A DNA stretch of 64,000 nt from assembly GCF_000237925.1 (NCBI RefSeq), contig NC_031496.1, positions 25,723,510 to 25,787,509 of the forward strand. The letters run 5' to 3'. This DNA comes from Schistosoma mansoni (taxonomy: Eukaryota; Platyhelminthes; Trematoda; Strigeidida; Schistosomatidae). Positions within the stretch are counted from its first letter, which is position 1. Each line of letters opens with the position of its first letter. This document shows, piece by piece, positions 60,401 to 64,000 of this stretch. The notes under the pieces were generated by a model. It was not told the origin of the DNA, did no database searches, and saw only the letters and a list, made by a program, of their open reading frames with translations. The position numbers and the translations under genes were made by a program.

Positions 60401-63163
60401 TAGGACGAAACGGCCATCCAGTGCTTCCAGGTTTTCCATGGTGGTCAAGCTTCAATTGACTCATGGTTTCAACTATGAAAATACCGAAATCTCCACAAGA
60501 TCCCCTTCTGTTCACATTTATATGTCATTTTTATGAGTTAATATTTTGTTAAATTAATCTACACGATGAATTGGATATAAACAGGAAAACTTAAAGCAAA
60601 TGTTTTCTTTTTTTAGTGTTTGATAGAAAACACTTCATAGAAATAATATTTAAATGATGTTTTAACAGGTAAACAGTTAGAATGTTAGATTTATAAGAAA
60701 GAAAACAACACGATAATTATGAGAAGATAATAGATGAATGAATTTGTTTGACTGGTAGGTCCTGGGTTCGGATCTCGCGAGTGCGGGATCGTGGATGCGC
60801 ACTGCTGAGGATTCCCATAATAGGACGAAAGGGCCGTCCAGTGCTTCCAGGTTTTCGATGGTGGTCTAGCTTCAATTGACTCATGATCTCAACTCCATAA
60901 AAATATATTGTTGGATGATACTCAAATAATTTTAAGTAATTAGTCACTTTTATAAATCTTGATAGAATAATCAAAATAGAGAGTTAATCCGAATAATGTA
61001 ATGTATTCGCCCTCTACATTTCGAACAATCTGGTCATAGATATACTTGTTAACATAATTAAATGTAGAAACCAATAAAAGTCAATTAAATAAAATTTCTA
61101 AGAAACATAGGATGATAATTGTACATAAAGGAGATGAATAAGAGATTGTCATACCATCATAATTTCATACATATATATAAATCAATGGATAAGTACGTGT
61201 GACCAGATTGTCCGAAATGTATAAGGCATGTACATCACAAATCTCAGATCAATGCCCTCTTCTCATTGCTTGATCAAAATATTCAAATAACTTTAGTTAT
61301 ATTTTTTGTTTATTTTCCAAAATACACAGATTAAGAAAAAATTATAAAGAAAACAATTGCAAAATAATCACAGTTAACTTCAAGGCTGAATAATCTATAC
61401 CAAAAAGCGTGTCCAGTTTATAAATATAAGAATGAAAACGCATGAAAAGTCTCTCTATCCGATTTATTAAACGGCAGAAATGGATCAAATTGGTAAACGC
61501 TGTCTAGGATAATCTTGATTTCCACCTATAATGATAATGAGTTATCCTCAATGAGATATGATTTTATAAAATCTTTAATATATTTACAAGGTAAAAGGGA
61601 TTGATCATGTTTACTAATATCATTTATTTACTAGAGACGTTCTGCTTGAATAGTTAATTCACTATCACGGATCCTAAGATTTCTATACTTGTTATTAGAA
61701 ATTCATCCCAGAGTAGAAAGGAGATCGTTACTATACATCTTTACGTGTGTTTTCAAGGCAATGTTGAAGGGTAGAGGAGGAAAATGACTGTATTTAACGT
61801 AGGTGACAATTTCAAGTGACACATATATATGTAGTAGACACTTTGAAAAGAATTCAGAAGTATTTTTAAAATTGGAGACCAGTTTTTAGCAAATTACTCG
61901 TGAATGAAAGATATTAACCGCCAGCAGTTCTATAAACTATTGATCATATTTGTGTTAGAGCCTGGTAAATAAGTTATTTATTACGCAGTAAAGTTTGTTG
62001 TAATTGCATATTAAACCTACTAGTTAGATTTAGTTTCATTTTGTCGAAATACTGTCTACCTAAGTTTAAGTTTAGCTATCTGATTTCAATCTAACATTAA
62101 AAAATCAATAAAACTATCAGTAGTTCAGGAGACTTTTATCAAATTAGTTCTACAAATTTACTTCAAAAAGTATTGACTAATGGGGTGTGTGGTGTGGGCT
62201 ACTTATAACCACATAAGTAGTATATGGTGATGGTCAGATATAGAATGTATTTTGGCAGAAGATCGATAAGGAAAGAACAGGAATGAAGCGTAATCGGTAT
62301 GAAAATGCATGAACAATGAAATCAGAGAAGACGGACTGATATTTGCAGAAGGAACAGTTAAGATTGAGACTATTGATTGTTATTTTGCAAATTAACTGTT
62401 TACTGTATGGTTCTCAGAATTTAGTGAGATAGTCTGTAATTTGTGCTTAAATACATTTGTCCCCACCCGTGTTCTTGTTCACTACAGGGATACAAATTCC
62501 ATATATATATATATAATCAGATGAATGCGTCGAGAAAAATGTTACAGTGATACAAGTAGTAACTATCAATGGTGGTAGAATAGACTAAGTATAGATTATA
62601 TGAATCAAGAAAAAGAATGAATTCATGAGAAAAAAACATAATTTTTAAATTCAATATCTAAAGGACGATAAATAACGAATGAGCCAGTTCCAGCCATGTC
62701 ACTCCAATTACAAGTGGCGATAAATGCATTACAGTCATTATATTCAATACAGACAAAGTATCCTGTCTAGTAACACACTACAGACGCATTCTTCCTTACT
62801 AGTTTTTAAATTCTAATACTTAAGCTGATTAGTAAAGGTCATTCTAATTAAATTTTCTTGAATAAAACTAAGAATTTATTGGTAAATAAGAGTTGCTAAT
62901 GAAGTGCTAATTTTTGATTAAACTATTGAATCACTAGCTCTTATAATGTTTGAGTACAATAAAAACTTGACATTAAAATTTGAAGAACTTACATTGTAAC
63001 TTCCGTTGGGTTGATCTCATCGGTAGGAGGTAGACCAAGAAATGCTCCAATTTTTGAACGACATAAGTCAGCATTATTTTGAATAAATTTGGAAACTTCT
63101 TTACTAGAAGATAAGTTTAAGAAATTATGTCTTGCCAAATATTTCAGACCTCTCAATGGATTT
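27153..63163 (-). CDS. IQSEC: IQSEC/BRAG-family ARF guanine-nucleotide exchange factor (3' part, six exons)
   Basis: Exons 63163-62993, 46907-46826, 41369-41096, 36536-36121, 30977-30515 and 27340-27153 join in frame to about 530 residues. The 5' exons lie outside the window. Domain order is SEC7 ([41 protein letters not shown]), then a linker helix, the family hallmark PHRRLVCYC, and a PH domain ([27 protein letters not shown]). IQSEC proteins activate ARF GTPases at membranes by SEC7-catalysed GDP release, and the PH domain binds phosphoinositides. The glutamic-finger E of motif 1 is kept (PVES for PGEA), but motif 2 reads LLQTSLHN instead of LLNTDxxxPN. Two lineage-specific inserts occur: a Ser/Asn-rich stretch after SEC7 and about 100 basic residues inside PH. 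Introns of 3-16 kb are filled with repeats. Cytohesin is excluded by PHRRLVCYC. Confidence 0.9.
27493..27775 (-). mobile_element. Sm-alpha-type SINE, left member of an inverted pair
   Basis: Minus strand: upstream block (CCAATACAAAAATAAATTAAA to GGCTATCTGGACTCAGT), tRNA-like head (B box GGTTTGAGTCC), intact-looking hammerhead (27538-27590), and tail CACCATCCATCTCTGCTTT. It abuts a plus-strand copy at about 27776. Confidence 0.85.
27538..27590 (-). ncRNA. Sm-alpha hammerhead ribozyme with all invariant core bases
   Basis: Minus strand: stem I ATCCAG, core CTGACGA (N7 is C, which is tolerated), stem II GTTC/GAAC, core GAAAC, ACGC, cleavage triplet GTC, stem I CTGGGT. Stem II carries a paired change relative to the usual GTCC/GGAC, keeping base pairing. 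Sm-alpha hammerheads are established self-cleaving RNAs; activity of this copy is inferred. Confidence 0.75.
27776..28035 (+). mobile_element. Sm-alpha-type SINE, right member of an inverted pair
   Basis: Plus strand: B-box region GGGCTCGAGTCTTGG, hammerhead remnant (about 27824-27878), tail CACCATCCATCTCTGCTTAT, then the 5' block of a following tandem monomer (GCATATGTGCCAATAAGAAA to CAATACAAAAATGAATTAAA). The core reads CTGATCA and GGAAC, so catalysis is lost. Confidence 0.8.
28417..28578. mobile_element. PLE terminal sequences in inverted arrangement
   Basis: The right part (about 28488-28578, plus) matches the PLE 3' end at 59470-59600: GGCTATTTATTTACTCTGA, then TTTTTCTACTCATTGGGATA. The left end (TTATATCCCAGGGAGAAAAG, CCTGACGTTTCGTTG) is the same terminus inverted. 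The result is about 160 bases with terminal inverted repeats of roughly 40 bases. A SINE begins 12 bases later. Confidence 0.65.
28590..28922. mobile_element. Inverted composite SINE (complete antisense copy plus sense tail)
   Basis: 28590-28832 is antisense tail, hammerhead (28644-28690), tRNA-like head and 5' block. From about 28839 a sense tail CAGTGCTTCCAGG to AAACCCCCTCTG follows. The outer tails form near-perfect inverted repeats (AGTTGAAATCATGAGTCAAT versus its complement). The antisense hammerhead keeps CTGAGGA, GAAAC and GTC with one mismatch in stem II (GTAC/GGAC). Confidence 0.85.
28644..28690 (-). ncRNA. Hammerhead ribozyme (SINE-borne), one stem II mismatch
   Basis: Core CTGAGGA, GAAAC and GTC are present and stem I CACTG/CAGTG pairs. 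Stem II reads GTAC against GGAC with an A-G mismatch. It may be slow or inactive. Confidence 0.5.
30115..30335. mobile_element. Inverted composite SINE
   Basis: Antisense tail (GAATTTTTATTGAGATCACG to TTGAAAACCTG, 30115-30171) switches to a sense tRNA-like 3' part, hammerhead (GTACTG, CTGAAGA, GTCCC..ATGACAAAAC) and sense tail to 30335. The hammerhead core is damaged. Confidence 0.7.
30515..30977 (-). CDS. IQSEC: IQSEC exon: N-terminal PH strands with a long insert
   Basis: Acceptor CTTATCTAAAG at 30978, donor ACTGATG|GTAAGTG at 30515/30514. 154 codons plus one base. It encodes [11 protein letters not shown], then [11 protein letters not shown] (family FLFNDLLVVTK), then about 95 residues rich in K, R, S and G, and finally [20 protein letters not shown] (family NSVTYSFRQSFSLYGMQV). 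With the preceding exon, the spacing from CYC to the FVFND strand is exactly that of vertebrate IQSEC (20 residues). Confidence 0.88.
31135..31330 (+). mobile_element. Decayed SINE composite
   Basis: An antisense tail trace (TGTGGAGAATGTTGAATTTTG, ATCGAAAACTAGG) is followed by a sense trace: GGGGTTGTGTATACATCCTG, GATACATAATAGGATAAAAT and CAATGCTTCCTAG. No ribozyme core survives. Confidence 0.5.
32045..32667 (+). mobile_element. Penelope-like element, C-terminal region (decayed)
   Basis: [13 protein letters not shown] and [17 protein letters not shown] align with NGYSLKFINRW and LKRRLKLAINRTFYSAQL of the copy at 2020-2979. [12 protein letters not shown] and [14 protein letters not shown] align with its YKVDIKSAFVVL and CVQKQFVLTLNLPW. 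The GIY-YIG core itself is mostly lost and the frame changes at least once. It is a diverged subfamily. Confidence 0.75.
32960..33030 (-). mobile_element. SINE tail fragment
   Basis: Antisense tail only: GATTGTGAAGATTGTTGAGT, then CCTTGAACCGTTCAATGTTA and GACCATAATTATT. The body is missing. Confidence 0.55.
33043..33590 (+). repeat. (AAATA)n-tailed dispersed repeat, copy 1
   Basis: About 550 bp, less AT-rich than its surroundings, ending TTTAAATAAATAAATTAAAA. It aligns with 50806-51380 (antisense) and 57690-58160 (sense). Shared blocks include CTCTCGAAATGCTC/ATCGAAATGCTC, GAGAGGACGAAAAG and GGCGTATGAA. The simple A-rich tail and lack of terminal inverted repeats suggest the 3' end of a non-LTR element or a SINE mobilised by one. 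The family is not assigned. Confidence 0.7.
33980..35178 (-). mobile_element. RTE-clade LINE (SR2-like), 5'-truncated, split by a solo LTR
   Basis: The minus strand encodes the downstream RT and C-terminal region. It starts at [12 protein letters not shown] (the FADD box area), then [35 protein letters not shown] and [10 protein letters not shown]. After the inserted LTR it continues [49 protein letters not shown] and ends TRGNRRK, followed by (TAAG)n. The coding frame is nearly open on both sides of the insert, with one stop seen, so it is a fairly young copy. RTE elements move by target-primed reverse transcription and are typically 5'-truncated as here. Confidence 0.9.
34344..34748. mobile_element. 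Solo LTR (fossil) inside the RTE copy
   Basis: 405 bp starting TGTTATAAAC and ending CCCACACATCA (TG...CA ends), flanked by the 5-bp duplication AACTG at 34339-34343 and 34749-34753. Outside the duplication the RTE coding sequence resumes, which fixes both ends. It contains two TTGTTATAAACGTA-like repeats near its left end. No internal retroviral-type coding region is present, as expected after recombination between two LTRs. It is younger than the RTE copy it interrupts; the family is not assigned. Confidence 0.85.
36121..36536 (-). CDS. IQSEC: IQSEC exon: SEC7-PH linker and start of PH
   Basis: Acceptor TGCTCTCTCTAG at 36537, donor GTTCAT|GTAGGT at 36121/36120. Two bases complete a D codon, then 138 codons. 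It encodes a Ser/Pro/Asn-rich insert ([11 protein letters not shown] to [10 protein letters not shown]), then [11 protein letters not shown] (family MYERIRAREL), [15 protein letters not shown] and [11 protein letters not shown], the IQSEC signature just before the PH domain. Alternative donors nearby (GTG|GTTCAT, TAG|GTTATA) fit phase or spacing less well. Confidence 0.85.
39620..39790 (-). mobile_element. Very old SINE remnant
   Basis: Antisense order still visible: ATCTGTTGAAAACTAGAAAG, CCATAGGACTTCTCAGAAATA, GTAGGACCTTCAAATCTCAC and GAGCGCTTGACTTTGAGACTG. It is too diverged for a firm call. Confidence 0.35.
40070..40212 (+). mobile_element. Sm-alpha-type SINE, 5'-truncated
   Basis: Starts within the tRNA-like head (B box GGTTCGAGTCCCGG), then CAACTCTGGGACGCAGGTAC, the hammerhead remnant CTGACCA..AATAGAACGAAACACGCGTC, and tail CCATCCATCTCTGCTTAC. 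G8 of the core is C, so cleavage is not expected. Confidence 0.8.
41096..41369 (-). CDS. IQSEC: IQSEC exon: SEC7 C-terminal half with motifs 1 and 2
   Basis: Acceptor CTTGTGTAG at 41370, donor GTACATG|GTAAGT at 41096/41095. 91 codons plus one base. It starts [18 protein letters not shown] (family GEAQKVERLIEAFSQRY), where E is the catalytic glutamic finger, right at the exon boundary. After a Ser-rich insert it encodes [17 protein letters not shown] (family FILAFAIILLNTDMYSPN) and VSQFIKNVH (family LEDFIKNLR). Confidence 0.9.
41575..41955 (-). mobile_element. Hammerhead-family SINE, full length
   Basis: Antisense order: tail (TTTTCATAGTTGAAAC), hammerhead remnant (41626-41675), tRNA-like head (to about 41760), then the 5' block GTGGGTAATTGTCTCATACC to GAAGCTAGTCACTGG. 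That block matches the 5' block of 19393-19781 and 44605-44700. An antisense tail-like piece (TATGGGGGTTTGTGTGGATT) follows at 41947, hinting at a second tandem unit. The ribozyme core is damaged. Confidence 0.8.
43095..43126. repeat. (TA)n microsatellite
   Basis: About 16 TA units immediately upstream of the truncated RTE copy. Confidence 0.95.
43139..44203 (+). mobile_element. RTE-clade LINE (SR2-like), 5'-truncated
   Basis: Codes, with several frame changes, for [13 protein letters not shown] (family NFVDYEKAFDSVD), [32 protein letters not shown], then [20 protein letters not shown] and [12 protein letters not shown], and near the end [23 protein letters not shown] sequence. It ends at AGGGGTAACAGGCGTAAGTA. 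The catalytic FADD box reads FADG. The same family as 33980-35178 but older. Confidence 0.88.
44515..44910. mobile_element. Composite SINE: antisense stub plus full-length sense copy
   Basis: Antisense tail and part of the hammerhead (44515-44596, ending ACTCCTCAGCAGTGGGCATCC) are followed by a sense 5' block (GACCAATGGAACC to AGACATTAACATCGTTGG), a tRNA-like head (B box CGTTCGACTCC), a damaged hammerhead (CTGAAAA, GAAAC, CCGTT) and a tail to 44910. Confidence 0.75.
46826..46907 (-). CDS. IQSEC: IQSEC exon: SEC7 middle helices
   Basis: Acceptor TTGAATATAG at 46908, donor ATGCCT|GTAAGT at 46826/46825. 82 bases: one base completing ATG, then 27 codons. It encodes [20 protein letters not shown] and HRYGMP, matching family [21 protein letters not shown]. 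It is too short to stand out as an open frame but fits both neighbours in phase. Confidence 0.88.
47809..48238 (-). mobile_element. RTE-clade LINE 3' end with (CTGA)n tail, copy 1
   Basis: The minus strand reads [11 protein letters not shown], a stop in place of the usual W, then [37 protein letters not shown] and [20 protein letters not shown] 3' non-coding part follows, ending GTAGCTGACTGACTGACTGA. It is 5'-truncated. The tail differs from the (TAAG)n tail of the SR2-like copies, so this is a second RTE subfamily. Confidence 0.85.
48774..49115 (-). mobile_element. RTE-clade LINE 3' end, copy 2 (older)
   Basis: [14 protein letters not shown] corresponds to [13 protein letters not shown] of copy 1. 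The non-coding part keeps GGCTTAAGTTGC/ACAAGAC similarity to 47840-47900, but the (CTGA)n tail is gone. Confidence 0.65.
49330..49595 (+). mobile_element. Hammerhead-family SINE, diverged
   Basis: Head region GCCTCAGCGGCCCAAATGGTG and GAGATCGAATTTCCTGAGTC. Hammerhead trace CACTGTTGAGCAGTCCTACAC..GGAAAAAAC, then TTTAAGGTTTTCGACGACAG and the tail AATTCTACAGTCTACACAAA. Inactive. Confidence 0.6.
50485..50528. repeat. (TA)n microsatellite
   Basis: About 22 TA units. Confidence 0.95.
50806..51380 (-). repeat. (AAATA)n-tailed dispersed repeat, copy 2
   Basis: Antisense to 33043-33590 along its length; the minus strand ends TTCAATGAATAAATAAATAA. It shares GGTACGGCCGGGAGT, CCCTCTCGAAATGCTC, GAGAGGACGAAAAG, GCTTTAACCGGGTAGG and AAGAAAACCACTTG. 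The plus-strand open frame 51032-51322 is the antisense of this repeat and is not a gene. Confidence 0.8.
51383..51432. repeat. (TA)n microsatellite
   Basis: About 25 AT units, directly at the 5' end of the neighbouring repeat. Confidence 0.95.
51704..51995 (-). mobile_element. RTE-clade LINE 3' end with (CTGA)n tail, copy 3
   Basis: (TCAG)n on the plus strand at 51707-51720 is followed by the 3' non-coding part (GATAAATGTATAGTTG, AAGTTACCGCATCTAATATC). A trace of the coding end remains (GGTCTCCAAGTATTGGTTAC, family GTCTCCAACCATTGGTTAC). Same orientation as copies 1 and 2. Confidence 0.65.
52215..52465 (+). mobile_element. Hammerhead-family SINE, diverged
   Basis: Head trace CTAGCCTAGAGATTAGCTAT, then GTGGGGTTGTGTATGTGCAC, hammerhead trace CCGAAAGAGTCCCATACTAG..ATGAAACAGC, and CAGTGCTCCCAGCTTTTCAAT. 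Core CCGAAAG is non-functional. Confidence 0.6.
53235..53400 (+). mobile_element. Very old SINE remnant
   Basis: Traces of the sense order: TTTTTGGGAGTACACTGTTGA, GTACAGTCGTGCATACAGTAG and TTTTTCCAACGGTTTTAC. Weak. Confidence 0.3.
54076..54503. other. Assembly gap (428 N)
   Basis: 428 N. Flanking sequence is AT-rich intron of the IQSEC gene. The odd length suggests a sized gap rather than a default spacer. Confidence 0.99.
55071..55118. repeat. (ATA)n microsatellite
   Basis: ATA/AAT triplets with AGT and TGG interruptions, about 16 units. Confidence 0.9.
56120..56497 (+). mobile_element. RTE-clade LINE 3' end, copy 4
   Basis: [20 protein letters not shown] and [20 protein letters not shown] match copy 1 ([20 protein letters not shown]). 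The 3' part GTTGTGCTAATGAGGTATGG..AAATGTGCC ends at GTAGCTGACTGAATC. It is 5'-truncated and opposite in orientation to copies 1-3. Confidence 0.8.
57480..57502. repeat. (TA)n microsatellite
   Basis: About 11 TA units. Confidence 0.95.
57690..58160 (+). repeat. (AAATA)n-tailed dispersed repeat, copy 3 (oldest)
   Basis: Aligns with 33043-33590 in the same orientation: TTTTAAATGCCATGCCACGG, CCTCTCGAAATACTC, GAGGACAAAAAGCGAGC, TTTCAAACTAATGGTG and ATGGCGTATGAA. The A-rich tail is not clear. Many substitutions. Confidence 0.7.
59222..59388 (-). mobile_element. Hammerhead-family SINE, head truncated at a TA tract
   Basis: Antisense tail (ATAGTTGTAATCATGAGTCA), hammerhead and tRNA-like B box (antisense AGATTCGAACCCAGGACC), ending at CGCGCCAGAGC against an ATATATATA tract. 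It is a young-looking copy, but the cleavage triplet is replaced (GGCCATAC for GGCCGTCC), so the ribozyme should not cut. Confidence 0.85.
59470..60290 (-). mobile_element. Penelope-like element: GIY-YIG endonuclease and 3' end
   Basis: Minus strand: [16 protein letters not shown] (about 60200-60230 region), then [16 protein letters not shown] (family C..CDAFYIGET), [31 protein letters not shown] and [19 protein letters not shown]. The PLE 3' end then follows, with TTACGGCTGTTTATTTACTC and TTTTTCTACTCATTGAGGTA at 59470-59500. The nuclease reads FYIRES where FYIGET is usual, and there are stops, so it is inactive. It belongs to a different PLE subfamily from the copy at 1857-3175. Confidence 0.85.
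60345..60515 (+). mobile_element. Hammerhead-family SINE, 5'-truncated, young
   Basis: Starts in the tRNA-like head (B box GGTTCGAATCCCGAG), then hammerhead 60379-60424 and tail to CCACAAGATCCCCTTCTG. Few differences from the consensus built from the other copies. Confidence 0.88.
60379..60424 (+). ncRNA. Hammerhead ribozyme (SINE-borne) with ATC cleavage triplet
   Basis: Stem I GCACTG/CAGTGC is perfect, core CTGAGGA and GAAAC are intact, and stem II GTCC/GGAC is intact. The cleavage triplet reads ATC instead of GTC; hammerheads accept NUH triplets, usually with reduced rate. Stem III has lost a pair. Confidence 0.6.
60750..60905 (+). mobile_element. Hammerhead-family SINE, 5'-truncated
   Basis: B-box region GGGTTCGGATCTCGCGAG, then GCACTG, CTGAGGA, a mismatched stem II (TTCC/GGAC), GAAAG and GTC, and the tail to TCATGATCTCAACTCC. 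Two changes make cleavage doubtful. Confidence 0.85.
61013..61090 (-). mobile_element. PLE 3'-tail fragment (antisense)
   Basis: The minus strand carries TTAACAAGTATATCTATGAC and CAGATTGTTCGAAATGTA, matching the tail of the PLE copies at 130-215 and 3100-3145. Confidence 0.7.
61165..61310 (+). mobile_element. PLE 3'-tail fragment (sense)
   Basis: AAGTACGTGTGACCAGATTG, TCCGAAATGTATAAGGCATG and CTCTTCTCATTGCTTGATCA match 3110-3200. With 61013-61090 it forms an inverted pair separated by about 75 bases. Confidence 0.7.
62183..62500. repeat. Possible dispersed repeat
   Basis: The block from GGGTGTGTGGTGTGGGC to CATTTGTCCCCACCCGTG is less AT-rich than its surroundings. It resembles a repeat I associate with schistosome transcripts, but there is no second copy in this window to prove it. 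Confidence 0.25.
62993..63163 (-). CDS. IQSEC: IQSEC exon: SEC7 N-terminal helices
   Basis: Acceptor TTCATTCTGCAG at 63164, donor TTACAAT|GTAAGT at 62993/62992. One base, 56 codons and two bases. It encodes [41 protein letters not shown] and LGLPP, matching the SEC7 pattern N..P.RGI.FL...FL....AVA.FL....GLS...IG.FLG. The split ATG codon joins the next exon as EVTMILLKS. The preceding exon is not in the window. Confidence 0.88.
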
Positions 63164-64000
63164 CTGCAGAATGAAATAACATATATATAACGTGAAATTA
63201 CTCTGTGAAACAGTTTGGAAAGGAGTCGCTAAATTTAGCACAAGAAACATAATTTCATCACTTTAATAACTCATTGTTTTCAACTAAACACTAACACAAC
63301 TCTATCTGGGAAGTATAAATGAATAAGTAACGACCAGGACTGCAGAAAAGTCAAGGTTGAAATTAGTCAAAAAACAAAGTAGCCTAAGTTTATATTATGT
63401 ATGCAGAAAGAGGTCATAACAAAAACCTATAAATAATACGTGTATCAAAGTTAACGCCTCTCCCTGCAGCCACAAAAATCTATGCTCTTTGGTACGACCC
63501 CTTACGTAGATATGAGTGGAAAAAATATTATAATCTTACACCAGAAGGCTTCTAGAGTAGTCAAATATTTATCAGAGACCAGTAAAACAGTTTAGCACTG
63601 ATCCAATCAATCGATGGAGGGATCAAATAGTCAGAAAATAATTTAATGAAAGAACTATGAAACAGAAACAGCGTTTAAACTACTAGAATTTCAATAACTA
63701 GATAACTGGTTTTCAAACTCGTTATACTTACTTAAGAGTAGATTATCAACCTTCAATGAGTTAAACTAATCAGCCATTACTTTATAAGTAATGTATGCTG
63801 TTTTAAATTTTATTTGAAACACAGAGGTCCCCAGAAACTCAAGTGCATATTATTGTAAACGAGGCGTATAATGATATGTCAGTGCAAAATAGATCTATGT
63901 CTTGGAGAAAATTTCAAACAGCTTATTTTTTCATAAAGCTAAATGACATGTTCATAACAGTATTGTTAACGAAAACGTTACGAAACATTTTTACAAAATC
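63164..64000. other. IQSEC upstream intron, nothing recognised
   Basis: AT-rich. No exon with SEC7 or IQ-motif similarity was found on the minus strand, and no repeat shared with the rest of the window. Confidence 0.5.

Larger units (their letters stand above)
46908..62992 (-). other. IQSEC intron (16 kb)
   Basis: GTAAGTT donor at 62992, ATAG acceptor at 46908. It holds four RTE tails, SINEs, two copies of the (AAATA)n-tailed repeat, a PLE, PLE end fragments, microsatellites and one assembly gap. 49600-50484, 52466-53234, 53401-54075, 54504-56119, 56498-57479, 58161-59221 and 61311-62182 show nothing else I recognise. Confidence 0.75.

Overview
The window looks like nuclear DNA of a blood fluke of the genus Schistosoma. 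It is AT-rich and intron-rich, and repeats dominate it. Three things point to the genus: Sm-alpha-type tRNA-like repeats that carry a hammerhead ribozyme, SR2-like RTE retrotransposon tails, and several Penelope-like elements (PLEs) with GIY-YIG endonuclease ends. I cannot name the species from sequence alone. There are three runs of N (1552-1751, 25362-25561, 54076-54503).

Two host genes can be assembled exon by exon, both on the minus strand and in tandem. The first is a short p62/sequestosome-1-like autophagy receptor of 278 residues (PB1, ZZ zinc finger, C-terminal UBA). It has two exons (18280-18112 and 7576-6909) separated by a 10.5-kb intron. The second is the 3' part of an IQSEC/BRAG-family ARF exchange factor. 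Six exons run from 63163 down to 27153 and encode the SEC7 domain, a linker and a PH domain. The upstream exons lie beyond the right edge. All reading frames across the junctions agree, every intron starts with GT and ends with AG, and the predicted residues follow the family's conserved order.

Layout: 1-3575 is a nest of PLE, RTE and Sm-alpha fragments around an assembly gap. 3576-6900 holds nothing I can name. 6909-18280 is the p62-like gene, whose intron is full of hammerhead-bearing SINE copies. 18281-27152 is intergenic, with SINEs, a two-copy 380-bp repeat and a perfect 153-bp inverted repeat beside a gap. 27153-63163 is the IQSEC gene, whose introns hold PLEs, RTE LINE copies, one solo LTR nested in an RTE copy, several SINEs and (TA)n tracts. 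63164-64000 is intron or upstream sequence.

The most interesting signal is a tRNA-headed SINE family, distinct from Sm-alpha, with more than 20 recognisable copies here. Its body folds as a hammerhead ribozyme: CTGAGGA core, GTCC/GGAC stem II, GAAAC, a GTC cleavage triplet and a perfect GCACTG/CAGTGC stem I. Many copies are joined head-to-head as inverted composites, and some junctions lie close to the predicted cleavage site. One Sm-alpha copy keeps all hammerhead invariants and shows a compensatory stem II change. The repeats and the two genes have no evident functional link beyond intron and intergenic occupancy.
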